Shown piece after piece: positions 1 through 8,780 of a DNA stretch of 38,935 nucleotides (positions are counted from its first letter, which is position 1; the number at the start of each line of letters is the position of its first letter). The notes under the pieces are model-generated. The model was not told the DNA's origin. It saw nothing but the letters and a program-made list of their open reading frames with translations, and did not search any database. Location of the stretch: the NCBI GenBank assembly GCA_016931135.1, contig JAFGFK010000354.1:1-38935 (forward strand). The letters run 5' to 3'. The stretch comes from Candidatus Sumerlaeota bacterium (lineage in GTDB: Bacteria > Sumerlaeota > Sumerlaeia > MWCT01). The position numbers were made by a program, and so were the translations under genes.

Positions 1-2294
1 AACGGCGTGTCGTTGGAATTGCCATTGGAATAGTTGTTGCTCGTATTTGCTTCTTCAACAAGGTCCCATCCTATCTCCGAACCGGAGACGAACAGTTTGC
101 CTCCCGCCTTGAGGAAGTTTTGAATCAGAACCTGTTCCTCATACCCGAATGTTTCGCTTTCCGTTGATTCCTCGCCGCACATCCACATCACGATATCATA
201 ATCATGAAGCGAGACGATTCCCCTGGCGATTTCCTCATTGGCGCAGGAATCATATCTCCTGTTATTGGCGGTAAGGGCTTTGGCGTAAATTTCGAGCAGG
301 GCGTGATTGACTCCGCCGCGCTGGCTGTTCCAGCGATCGTACCCATCCACGATGAGGATCTTACTTCCCGTGTCGCCCAGAGAAACGCAGAGCGCATCGG
401 AATCGGCGCTTGCGCCGCCGGAATTGACAGCCTGGAGTTTGAATGCGTAACGCGTGAGGGGAGATAAATCTGTAAAAGTGGTTGATCGGGAATCAGAAGG
501 AAGATCGCCTTCGCCTTTTATCTGGTTCCACGATCCGGAACCGGTTTTCTGAAACAGGCGAAAACCCCGGCTTGCGAAGCCCTGCCATGTAATGGTTACG
601 GTATCGGAGGAGGCGCGTATTGCCGTTTTGATGGTTGGCGCCTCCGGGGAAAGCGTGAAATAATTCAGAATGGATTTCATCACGCCGTTTCGATCAGATT
701 CGTTGTAGATGGTTTCAAAGGGAAAACCCATGTTCACTATTGTCCCTTCCGTGGGAGAGGAATGATACAAACAGGCGTTGCCGCCTGAGCCTCCCTGGTA
801 GGCGAGTCCGATGGTTGCGTCATAATAGGGGGCGATCTGATCCGGATTTGTCACATCATAAGTTCCATGGGTTCCATCATCGAATGAAAATGTCAAACCG
901 TCGAAAATGGAGCCGGGAACGCCCTGAACGTTATATGTATCGGCGTCATCGCCAACATAAGAGGCGCACAGATATTCGTTATAAAAAGGTCTGTCATTGG
1001 GAGAGCCGTTCTTGTATGAGCTCGAATTATGTCTGTAATCCAGGTCCCATCCGATTTCCGCTCCGGATACGAAGAGACATCCTTCGGATTTAAGGAAATT
1101 TTTTGCATGCGTCTGTTCCGCAAAGGAAAATGTTTCATCGAAGGTCGATTCTTCCGCAAGAATCCATACGGCTGCCTTGTAATCCGCCAGATCGATTTGT
1201 TCATCAATGACCGATTCATTGCTGCAGAAATCGAAACCAATCCCGCAGGATTCAAGGGCTTTCCCGACGCGCGTTAAAAATGTATGGGAGGAGGATTTTT
1301 GTTGCCGGTAACGATCCGCGCCATCAACCAGGATAACGCGGGAACTTGATTCTTTCATTCTGAAGGGAATTACGTTCGAGTCTATGGTTTCAACAGGCCC
1401 TGAGTTGCTGGATGTCATCTTGAAGTAATAAGTAGTATCGGGAAGAAGCCCGGAAACCTCGCAGTACCGCATCCCTGGCGTCAGTTCGGCGTATTCGCGA
1501 ATGCGCGACCATGTGGAGCCATCTACGCTTTGATAGAGATGGAAACCCAGCTCCGCCTCTCCATCCCATCGGATTTCCATGCGCTCTATTCCTGTTTTTG
1601 TGATATATAAGATAACCGGTTCCGGAAACGCCCATACCTTGTATCCAGAGGGATTGTTATACCGGATGGGTTGATAGTTGTCATCGCGGGAAAGGGAGCG
1701 ATGGGTCATCGCCCAGATCAGACCGCCTCCGGAAGTGCATTCGTACAACATGGATGTATGGGTATGGTTCGTGAAATAATCGTACAGCCGTATATGGCTC
1801 CCGGCATTGTTCAGGGCGTCGCCTGCGCGAAGATCATCCCATTCGATATCATCCGAGATTCCCGGAAATCCCGATGTGGCGTACCGGGGCGATGTCCATG
1901 CGTTCGAGACGAAACCCGAGCAGTCGTCTCCCACGGAGCATTGTCCATAGGATGAGCCGCCTCCTGTATTTTTATTGCCGGCTGTCAACGGGATGATAAG
2001 ACCGTCGAGGTATTGCTTTGTCGTCGTTTCTCCCCCCCAGCAATATTTGACGCCTGTTTTCCAGGCTTCCCCTGTATCCGGAGGCGTGGTTCCGCTGCAT
2101 TGCGCTTTAGCGTTGTCGGAACTGAGATAATACAACAGGGAGTTGAAATCCTGAGCGATTGCCATGATCCGATCCCTCTTGACGTCCTGAGCCACGCTCC
2201 CGTTATAAGAATAATAATCAGCGGCAAAAATCACGGAATCGAGAAAAAAAAACAATAAAATACAAACAAGCGAAATATGCCGCATTTTTTTCAT
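1..2294 (-). CDS. Secreted NlpC/P60-like (papain-fold) protein with FnIII domains and two tandem copies of an 'ILVDGxDR...LFVSGxEIGWDL' module; partial, C-terminus beyond left edge
   Basis: Manual reverse-strand translation from ATG at 2294 (MKKMRHISLVCILLFFFLDSVIFAADYYSYNG...; an in-frame ATG also lies at 2309). I saw no stop to the window edge and spot-checked the frame at several positions. YCWGGE...DCSGFVSNAW...DLRAGDALNNAGSHIRLYDYF is NlpC/P60-like. Absent from the ORF track because the frame runs off the window. Confidence 0.85.
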   Translation of the reverse strand, partial: MKKMRHISLVCILLFFFLDSVIFAADYYSYNGSVAQDVKRDRIMAIAQDFNSLLYYLSSDNAKAQCSGTTPPDTGEAWKTGVKYCWGGETTTKQYLDGLIIPLTAGNKNTGGGSSYGQCSVGDDCSGFVSNAWTSPRYATSGFPGISDDIEWDDLRAGDALNNAGSHIRLYDYFTNHTHTSMLYECTSGGGLIWAMTHRSLSRDDNYQPIRYNNPSGYKVWAFPEPVILYITKTGIERMEIRWDGEAELGFHLYQSVDGSTWSRIREYAELTPGMRYCEVSGLLPDTTYYFKMTSSNSGPVETIDSNVIPFRMKESSSRVILVDGADRYRQQKSSSHTFLTRVGKALESCGIGFDFCSNESVIDEQIDLADYKAAVWILAEESTFDETFSFAEQTHAKNFLKSEGCLFVSGAEIGWDLDYRHNSSSYKNGSPNDRPFYNEYLCASYVGDDADTYNVQGVPGSIFDGLTFSFDDGTHGTYDVTNPDQIAPYYDATIGLAYQGGSGGNACLYHSSPTEGTIVNMGFPFETIYNESDRNGVMKSILNYFTLSPEAPTIKTAIRASSDTVTITWQGFASRGFRLFQKTGSGSWNQIKGEGDLPSDSRSTTFTDLSPLTRYAFKLQAVNSGGASADSDALCVSLGDTGSKILIVDGYDRWNSQRGGVNHALLEIYAKALTANNRRYDSCANEEIARGIVSLHDYDIVMWMCGEESTESETFGYEEQVLIQNFLKAGGKLFVSGSEIGWDLVEEANTSNNYSNGNSNDTP

Positions 2295-2401
2295 AATATT
2301 ATGACACATATTTCCTTTCAGAAAAACATTTTAAGAATGATAATCATAAAATGGAATTACAAGAGGAAAAATGGGTTATGGTAACATTTTTCTAAATTTC
2401 T

Positions 2402-2429
2402 GGTAATGGAGTCAAGATGCGCCCGCTTT
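2402..2429 (+). repeat. Dispersed intergenic element GGTAATGRARTCAAGATGCGCCCGCTT, copy 1
   Basis: GGTAATGGAGTCAAGATGCGCCCGCTTT upstream of the ABC operon; matches the copy at 13189-13215 over 27 nt with two differences. Confidence 0.8.
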
Positions 2430-2540
2430 GAGAAATCATCCTGAAATTCCGAAGTTTCCATTATCCTGATTCTGAATATATTTTGTTTGACATTTCGGGG
2501 GATCATGCAAAGTTAACTTCAAACTATTTTACGTGATAAA

Positions 2541-4133
2541 ATGTCTATGCGGAACATGCTCAAATTGAAACATCTCATTCTGATCGCCATTCTGATCATT
2601 GCGATCTGGGCGTTTCTGCCTTCCCATGATGAAAAATCAAAAGAAACGGATGGAAAAAAAGGACAGAATCCTCAGACCTCTTCTTCCTCTGAAAAAAAAT
2701 ATATCCTCAAGGTTTATCCCGACGTTTACCTCCCGGGAACCATGCCTTTCAATGTGGGGAAGCCTCTCGAAGGCATCGAGAAGGTAGCGGAGGAATTCGA
2801 AACCCTCTATCCTGATACGAAGATTCATTTTGTCGGCGTTCCTACCGGGCTCCGCGAATGGCTGGTTACCCAGCTGTCAACAGGTCAGGCGCCGGATATC
2901 CTCCATGTGAATGTGGAGGATGTGTGGCAGGATGTACACAAGAGCTGGTATGTCCCCCTCGATGAATACCTGGACGCCCCCAATCCCTTTGTCAAAAAAG
3001 GGGAGCCGGGAAGCGAAAAGTGGTGGGACATGTTCAAGTATCAATCGATTACCCGCGGAAAGGCGGCGCCCGATGGGAAAAATTATTGCGTCTGCCTCGA
3101 TATGATCGAAACCGCCATTTTTTACAACAAGGACATCTTTAAAAAACTCGGGCTCGCACCCCCCAAAGATTGGGTGGAATTCCTGGATATCCAGGAAAAA
3201 CTCCAGCAAGCAGGTTATACACCCCTCCTCATGGTGCTCCCCATGTATGCGGATTGGGCGGTGGACCTCATCTTCGATCAACTCTATTACGACCTTCTCC
3301 CTGGTATCGATCTGATGAAAGATCCCACCAGGGAAGAGTATCTCCAGGGATACCTGGATTGGGATGAGATTTCCTTTTTGTATCAGAAGGGTTTCTTCAC
3401 AAAGAAAGACAAGCGTTTTTGCGAATTATGGCGCATCATGAAGGAATGGCGAAAGTACGCAAACAAGGACATCGCCTCAGCGGATATCAACAAACTCTTC
3501 ATAACGCAGAAGGGCGCCATGATCTGGAATTCGAGTTTCCTTGTACATAAACTGGCGAGAGATCCGGAAATCGAGTTCGACTGGGGCGTGTTTTATCCCC
3601 CCCCCATACCCTCTTCTTACAATTCTTATTGTTCAGGGCATGATATGTGCGTGATCGGGGGAGCAGCCATGCAGCTCACGGTTACCAATTCCGCTTTCAG
3701 CGATACCGGCGATATAGCCACCTCGGAACGCCTGAAGCGCTGCATCGCCTTCCTTCAATTTCTGACCCTTCCGAGAAACGCCGATACCGTAGTGAATGAA
3801 ATATCGTGTCTCCTCCCGAATATCAAAGGCGTCGATCCCCATCCGGAGCTGCTGCCCTTCGATGAGATTCTTCACAGGCGCTATACCACGACAAAATGGA
3901 TCTTCACATTCGATCTTAAATTCAACGAGGTCATGACGCGGATGCTGGACCTCTACCTGAACGACGGAATTACTTATGATGAATTTCTGGATTGGATGGA
4001 AAGAAACCTGGATTCCGCAACGAAATCGGTTGTCTATCGAAAGAAACTCGATTTAAGCGGAATGGAAAAGAATTGGATTGAATCGGCGCCCGAACGCCAG
4101 AAAATAAAGGATCTGCCTGATGCGGCTCAATAA
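2541..4133 (+). CDS. ABC transporter extracellular solute-binding protein (family 1, sugar)
   Basis: 530 aa; N-terminal hydrophobic segment; EEFETLYPDTKIHFVG...TGQAPDILHVN...ETAIFYNKDIFKKLGLAPPKDWVEFLDIQEKL typical of SBP_bac_1; followed by two permeases. Confidence 0.9.
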   Translation: MSMRNMLKLKHLILIAILIIAIWAFLPSHDEKSKETDGKKGQNPQTSSSSEKKYILKVYPDVYLPGTMPFNVGKPLEGIEKVAEEFETLYPDTKIHFVGVPTGLREWLVTQLSTGQAPDILHVNVEDVWQDVHKSWYVPLDEYLDAPNPFVKKGEPGSEKWWDMFKYQSITRGKAAPDGKNYCVCLDMIETAIFYNKDIFKKLGLAPPKDWVEFLDIQEKLQQAGYTPLLMVLPMYADWAVDLIFDQLYYDLLPGIDLMKDPTREEYLQGYLDWDEISFLYQKGFFTKKDKRFCELWRIMKEWRKYANKDIASADINKLFITQKGAMIWNSSFLVHKLARDPEIEFDWGVFYPPPIPSSYNSYCSGHDMCVIGGAAMQLTVTNSAFSDTGDIATSERLKRCIAFLQFLTLPRNADTVVNEISCLLPNIKGVDPHPELLPFDEILHRRYTTTKWIFTFDLKFNEVMTRMLDLYLNDGITYDEFLDWMERNLDSATKSVVYRKKLDLSGMEKNWIESAPERQKIKDLPDAAQ

Positions 4134-5028
4134 GTTTCAATTATTCAGAAAGAATATCCCCTGTTATCTCCTGATTCTCCCGACGTTTGTTCTTCTTTCC
4201 GTATTCAGCTTCGTTCCGTTTTTCTGGGCGTTTTCCACATCCTTTTATCAGTTTGAAATCGGGGAAGAGGCGAAATTCGTCGGGCTCAACAATTACAGGG
4301 AATACTTCTCCGATCCCACCCTTTTCTTGAGCTTCAAGAACATGATCTTTCTCACGTGTTTCGCCGTATGCGTGAACATGATTTTTCCCCTGACCATCGC
4401 CAAACTGATCTTCTCCCTTTCCTCGGAACGGGCGCGATACGTTTACCGGGTGATCTTTCTGATTCCAGTCGTTGTTCCCGGCGTAGCGATCCAACTCATC
4501 TGGGGCGGCATGATCTACAGCGATTCAGGTCTCATCAATGAATTCCTGCTCCTCATCGGGCTCGAGGGGCTCACGCGCGGCTGGCTTTCCAATCCCCACA
4601 CCGCCCTCTGGGCAATCGCCTTCCTCGGATTCCCGTTTGCCAGCGGCATCAATATCCTCATTTATTACGCCGGGCTTTCCAATATTTCCGAAAGCGTTCA
4701 CGAGGCAGCCTGGCTGGATGGCGCTACCGGCATCCGGAAATTCCTTGTCATCGATGTCCCCCTTGTGCTCAGCCAGATCAAACTCCTCATGATCCTGACC
4801 ATCATTGCCGGGGTTCAGGGATTCGAGGGAATCTTCATCCTGACAAGGGGAGGACCCGGTTTCAATACCATGGTGCCCGGACTCTGGATGTATTTCAACG
4901 CCTTCAGCTTTCAAAAGATGGGGCAGGCTTGCGCCATCGGCGTGATCCTTTTCTTCATCATACTCGGCTTGACCATATTGAACCTGAAATACTTCAAATC
5001 CACGGAGGAGATACAGGAATTCAAATGA
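4120..5028 (+). CDS. Sugar ABC transporter permease (MalF/UgpA-like, CUT1)
   Basis: 302 aa, multi-TM; EAAWLDGATGIRKFLVIDVPLV matches the EAA loop of binding-protein-dependent permeases; overlaps upstream CDS. Confidence 0.9.
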   Translation: MRLNKFQLFRKNIPCYLLILPTFVLLSVFSFVPFFWAFSTSFYQFEIGEEAKFVGLNNYREYFSDPTLFLSFKNMIFLTCFAVCVNMIFPLTIAKLIFSLSSERARYVYRVIFLIPVVVPGVAIQLIWGGMIYSDSGLINEFLLLIGLEGLTRGWLSNPHTALWAIAFLGFPFASGINILIYYAGLSNISESVHEAAWLDGATGIRKFLVIDVPLVLSQIKLLMILTIIAGVQGFEGIFILTRGGPGFNTMVPGLWMYFNAFSFQKMGQACAIGVILFFIILGLTILNLKYFKSTEEIQEFK

Positions 5029-6005
5029 AAAGGAAAAGACAGGACTTCTGGCTTCATTTCATCCTGATGATCATCGTGTTTCTCACCATGGTTCCCTTTC
5101 TCTTCGTCTTGAATAATTCCTTCCGTTCCAATACGGAAATGTATCACGCCTTTTTCGGTTTTCCCAGAAACATGAAGGACATGATCCGCTTTTCCTCGTA
5201 TAAACTGACCGGAAAAGAGGAGCAGATCGAACTGAAAGTTCTGGATGAGAATGCGCCCCAGGATATTCGGGCGAGCGAACTGGCGCCGACCAAAATGACA
5301 TACCCCGAGGCAATGAGTCATCTTTTCAGGGAAATGACAAAAGGATACCGCTATTGCTGGGATTACCTCAAACCCTACATGCTCAATACCTTCCTGGTAT
5401 GCATAGCCACGGCGCTGGGCGTTATTCTGATCGGATCGATCAGCGCGTATGTATTCTCCAGGTACCGCTTTCCCGGAAACCGTTTCCTGTTTCTGATCGT
5501 TCTCAGCATCATGATGATCCCCCACATTCTGACGCTTGTTCCCAGTTTTCTTCTGGTAAAAAAACTGGGACTCCTGAATTCCTACTGGGTGCTGATCCTG
5601 CCCTATACCGCGGGGGGTCAGATATTTTCCATTTTCGTGTTCAAGAGTTTCTTCGATGGACTTCCCGAAGACCTCTTCGAATCCGCTCGCATCGATGGCG
5701 CGGGGCATTTCTCTCTGTACTGGAATATCGTACTGCCTCTTTCCAAACCCGTCATCGCCGTAGTGGCGGTAGTTAACATCCTCGGAACATGGAACAATTT
5801 CCTCTGGCCCTTTATCTGCAATAACGATCCAAAGTATCATGTGGTGGCGTCCGGTCTCTTTCTCATGAACGCCACCCAGGTGGCGGCGAACATGTCAACC
5901 ATGTACGCCGCTTATACCCTTTCCAGTTTGCCGCTCCTCGTTCTTTTCATATACGCGACAAAACCCTTTATCAAAGGAGTAACCACCGGCGCATTCAAGG
6001 CTTGA
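5025..6005 (+). CDS. Sugar ABC transporter permease (MalG/UgpE-like, CUT1)
   Basis: ATG at 5025 overlaps upstream TGA (ATGA). EAA loop ESARIDGAGHFSLYWNIVLPLSKPVIAVVAV. The ORF-track start at 4929 is an unlikely in-frame extension. Confidence 0.9.
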   Translation: MKRKRQDFWLHFILMIIVFLTMVPFLFVLNNSFRSNTEMYHAFFGFPRNMKDMIRFSSYKLTGKEEQIELKVLDENAPQDIRASELAPTKMTYPEAMSHLFREMTKGYRYCWDYLKPYMLNTFLVCIATALGVILIGSISAYVFSRYRFPGNRFLFLIVLSIMMIPHILTLVPSFLLVKKLGLLNSYWVLILPYTAGGQIFSIFVFKSFFDGLPEDLFESARIDGAGHFSLYWNIVLPLSKPVIAVVAVVNILGTWNNFLWPFICNNDPKYHVVASGLFLMNATQVAANMSTMYAAYTLSSLPLLVLFIYATKPFIKGVTTGAFKA

Positions 6006-6048
6006 TACAATGAAAAATGAGAAATGAACAATTCAAAATTTAAATTGC

Positions 6049-6078
6049 GTCCATAGTTGTCCATAGTTGTCCATTTCC
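6049..6078. repeat. Short tandem repeat, period 10 (GTCCATAGTT x ~2.6)
   Basis: GTCCATAGTT GTCCATAGTT GTCCATTTCC. Confidence 0.85.
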
Positions 6079-6098
6079 TTTAGAATCAGGGGGAGATA

Positions 6099-6920
6099 TT
6101 GATGCAGACTATGGCTGTTTTATGGATAGTCGGTCTTTCCCTTCTGGGAATTGCCGGTTATATCCTGACATATAAACTGGCGAAGATTCTGCCTCTTTCA
6201 TTACTGATCCTCCTGGGCGTTGTTTCCTTTGGATTCACCCTTCTCTGGCTCCTGATCGATTTCTATTATTTTCACTGGTATGACGATTGGGCGTGGCTTT
6301 TGGAGGCGCGTTCCCGGAAAGGATTCGAATTCACGATCATTTTCATCGGCGTTTTTTGCTCCCTGATCCAGCAAAACGTGAATAAAAAATTCAAATGCAG
6401 GGACCCTTTCAGCTGCCATAATGGCGTGGCGCTTATTCTTATTATCATCACTCCTTCGTTCATCAAACCGGTTTTACATCATGTGGAGCCCGGATGGCGG
6501 GAATCCTGGGATGAAGAGGTTTGCATTCAGACCACCCCCTATACCTGCGGTCCCGCCAGCGCGGCGACCATCCTGAAATATTATGGAATCAATAAAACCG
6601 AGGAGGAGATCAGCCGCAGCGCCTGGCTCACGAAACACGGAACCGAACCCTGGCATCTGGCGCGGATTATCAGAAAAAGCGGACTGAAGGCGAAATTTGT
6701 ATCCGTTCCCTCTCAACCGGCTGATCCCCCCATTCCCTGCATCGCCGGAGTTCGCCAGAAGGACGATTTGAAAAAGGGACATTTCATCACTATCCTCGAA
6801 AAAACGGAAAATTCCTTCACGATCGGCGATCCCGCGGTAGGCAAATTGAAAATCACCAAGGAGGAACTCTTCGAGGTTTACGTCTTCGTCGGCTTCGTGA
6901 TACAGGTAACAATAAAATGA
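6099..6920 (+). CDS. Membrane protein with C-terminal C39-like cysteine peptidase domain
   Basis: N-terminal TM segments, then QTTPYTCGPASAATILKYYGINKTEEEIS...KGHFITILEK...IGDPAVGK (C39 Cys/His/Asp pattern). Start TTG 6099 or ATG 6102. Confidence 0.8.
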   Translation: MMQTMAVLWIVGLSLLGIAGYILTYKLAKILPLSLLILLGVVSFGFTLLWLLIDFYYFHWYDDWAWLLEARSRKGFEFTIIFIGVFCSLIQQNVNKKFKCRDPFSCHNGVALILIIITPSFIKPVLHHVEPGWRESWDEEVCIQTTPYTCGPASAATILKYYGINKTEEEISRSAWLTKHGTEPWHLARIIRKSGLKAKFVSVPSQPADPPIPCIAGVRQKDDLKKGHFITILEKTENSFTIGDPAVGKLKITKEELFEVYVFVGFVIQVTIK

Positions 6921-7924
6921 ATGCGAATATCATCAAAAAGTTATTGTCATTATTCGGAGTATTGTTAATGTCTTCCTGTATGATTATTAACAGTAAACAT
7001 GAAAATAATGTTCTGAAAAATAAAACCATCTGTCTCGATCCCGGGCATGGAGGAACGGCGGATACGGACGCCTATCGTGTGGGTCCTTCAGGGGAAAGGG
7101 AGGAATGGATCAACCTGCGCGTCGCTCTTTACCTCAAGGAGACGCTCGAAGAAAAGGGCGCAAAGGTGATCATGACCAGAACCGAGGATATCCAGGTTCC
7201 TCTGAAGGAACGCGCCCTCCTGGCTGTAGAGAGGGGGGCGGACGCCTTTATCTCCCTTCATCACAACGCCACGGCGGATGCGGGCGTGAATTTCCCGATT
7301 GTATATTATCATGGCAACGCCTCGGAAAATAAAGGCAGCGCCCTGCTGGGGAGGTTCGTTTGCAGAAGGCTTCGCGAAGCGCTTTTTTCCGGGGAAGGGG
7401 ATGCGGTTCTCTGTTCCGATTTCACTATATTTCCCGGCAGCGGGACTTCCGTTTTGCGGAACTCCTATGACATCCCCGGGGTGATAGGGGAGGCGTCGTT
7501 TTTCTCGAATCCGGATGAGGAAAAACGCCTGAAAAATCATTCTTATAATGAAAGAGAAGCGCAGGCTTATGCGATGGCTCTGGAGGATTTTTTCTCGACT
7601 CCTCATCAACCCATCCGGGAAAAGTTTTCCATGATCACAATTTCGCCCTTTGAGGTCTTTCAGGAAGCGGAGAGAATGAATGAAATCGCCAGGAATTGGA
7701 GAGATGATTATCAAAAAGGGAAAGAAATATTTGACAGGGGCGAGCCGGATTCGTTTAAAAAAGCCTTTGAGTTCTTGACGCGTTCGGCAAAATCTTTTCC
7801 TGATTCCCCGGTTGCCCGGGAGTGCCACAGACTTCGCGCCCTCATCCTCGAAAAATGGGGGAAAAGCAAAGAGGCGCTTGTGGAACGAACGCGCGTTAAT
7901 GAATTTTATATTCCGCTTGAATAA
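6917..7924 (+). CDS. N-acetylmuramoyl-L-alanine amidase (Amidase_3), predicted lipoprotein
   Basis: KTICLDPGHGG...SLHHNA...GEASFFSNPDEEKRL are amidase_3 signatures; LLMSSC lipobox near N-terminus. Confidence 0.9.
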   Translation: MNANIIKKLLSLFGVLLMSSCMIINSKHENNVLKNKTICLDPGHGGTADTDAYRVGPSGEREEWINLRVALYLKETLEEKGAKVIMTRTEDIQVPLKERALLAVERGADAFISLHHNATADAGVNFPIVYYHGNASENKGSALLGRFVCRRLREALFSGEGDAVLCSDFTIFPGSGTSVLRNSYDIPGVIGEASFFSNPDEEKRLKNHSYNEREAQAYAMALEDFFSTPHQPIREKFSMITISPFEVFQEAERMNEIARNWRDDYQKGKEIFDRGEPDSFKKAFEFLTRSAKSFPDSPVARECHRLRALILEKWGKSKEALVERTRVNEFYIPLE

Positions 7925-7934
7925 GGGGGATGTC

Positions 7935-8780
7935 ATGCCAGTTAGAAAAGTGGTGATACCGACAGCAGGATGGGGCGTCAGGCTTTTGCCCATAACTAAA
8001 GCCGTTCCCAAGGTCATGCTCCCCGTTGGGAAAAAACCAGTTGTTCAATACGTGGTGGATGAAGCGGTTCTCGCAGGGATAGATCAAATCATTTTCATCA
8101 CCGGGCGTGGAGAGGAGATTATAAAACGCCACTTTTCTCCGGATCACGATCTTCGCCTTCATCTGGGGAAGAAACGGGAACGGGAATCCCTTCATGAATT
8201 GGAATTCGAAAAAATCCCGCTCCATTATTATTATATACGGCAGGATCAACCCCGCGGCTTGGGCAATGCCATTCTCCAGGCGCAGGATCAGGTGGAGGAC
8301 GATATTTTTGCCGTTGCCCTCGGCGATACGATCATGGATCACCCCCCGGGCAATTCCATTATCCGAAATCTTGCCATGATTCAGGAGGAACGGAATGCGG
8401 CTGCCGTGCTTGCCGTTGAGTACAAGGAGAAATCACGAATATCACAGTATGGAGTCATCGATCCGGTTTCCGATATGGAGGGAAATGTAGCGGATATCAA
8501 GGGAGTGGTGGAAAAACCGGACCCTTCCCAGGCGCCGAGTTGTTACGCCATTGCCGCCCGCTATATCTTTACCCCGGATATCTTCGATGCGCTCGAGGGC
8601 GCGGCGCCTGAGGGAAAAGGAGAATGGGAACTCACCGATGCGATCAACCTGCTTGTAAAAAAGGGGATGAGAGTATGCGCTGTTTTGCTTGGAGAAGGCT
8701 GCCAGCGGCACGATGTCGGTCATTTTGACAGCTATTTCAGGGCGTTCCAGGAATTTTCCGTAAGAGAGAAGGAGAGATAG
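7935..8780 (+). CDS. galU: UTP--glucose-1-phosphate uridylyltransferase-type nucleotidyltransferase (GalU family)
   Basis: IPTAGWGVRLLPITKAVPKVMLPVGKKPVVQYVVDEAVLAGIDQIIFITGRGEEIIKRHF...; ATG at 7935 just after the upstream stop (ORF-track start 7812 overlaps it). Confidence 0.85.
   Translation: MPVRKVVIPTAGWGVRLLPITKAVPKVMLPVGKKPVVQYVVDEAVLAGIDQIIFITGRGEEIIKRHFSPDHDLRLHLGKKRERESLHELEFEKIPLHYYYIRQDQPRGLGNAILQAQDQVEDDIFAVALGDTIMDHPPGNSIIRNLAMIQEERNAAAVLAVEYKEKSRISQYGVIDPVSDMEGNVADIKGVVEKPDPSQAPSCYAIAARYIFTPDIFDALEGAAPEGKGEWELTDAINLLVKKGMRVCAVLLGEGCQRHDVGHFDSYFRAFQEFSVREKER

Noticed and set aside
740-1093. 117-aa plus-strand ORF and other small ORFs in 1-2290
   Set aside because: Overlap the long open minus-strand frame of the NlpC/P60-FnIII protein.
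4911-5840. 309-aa minus-strand ORF
   Set aside because: Antisense to the MalG-like permease; composition lacks family motifs and mirrors the sense codons.
7088-8017. 309-aa minus-strand ORF
   Set aside because: Antisense to amidase_3 and the start of galU; no recognisable domain.
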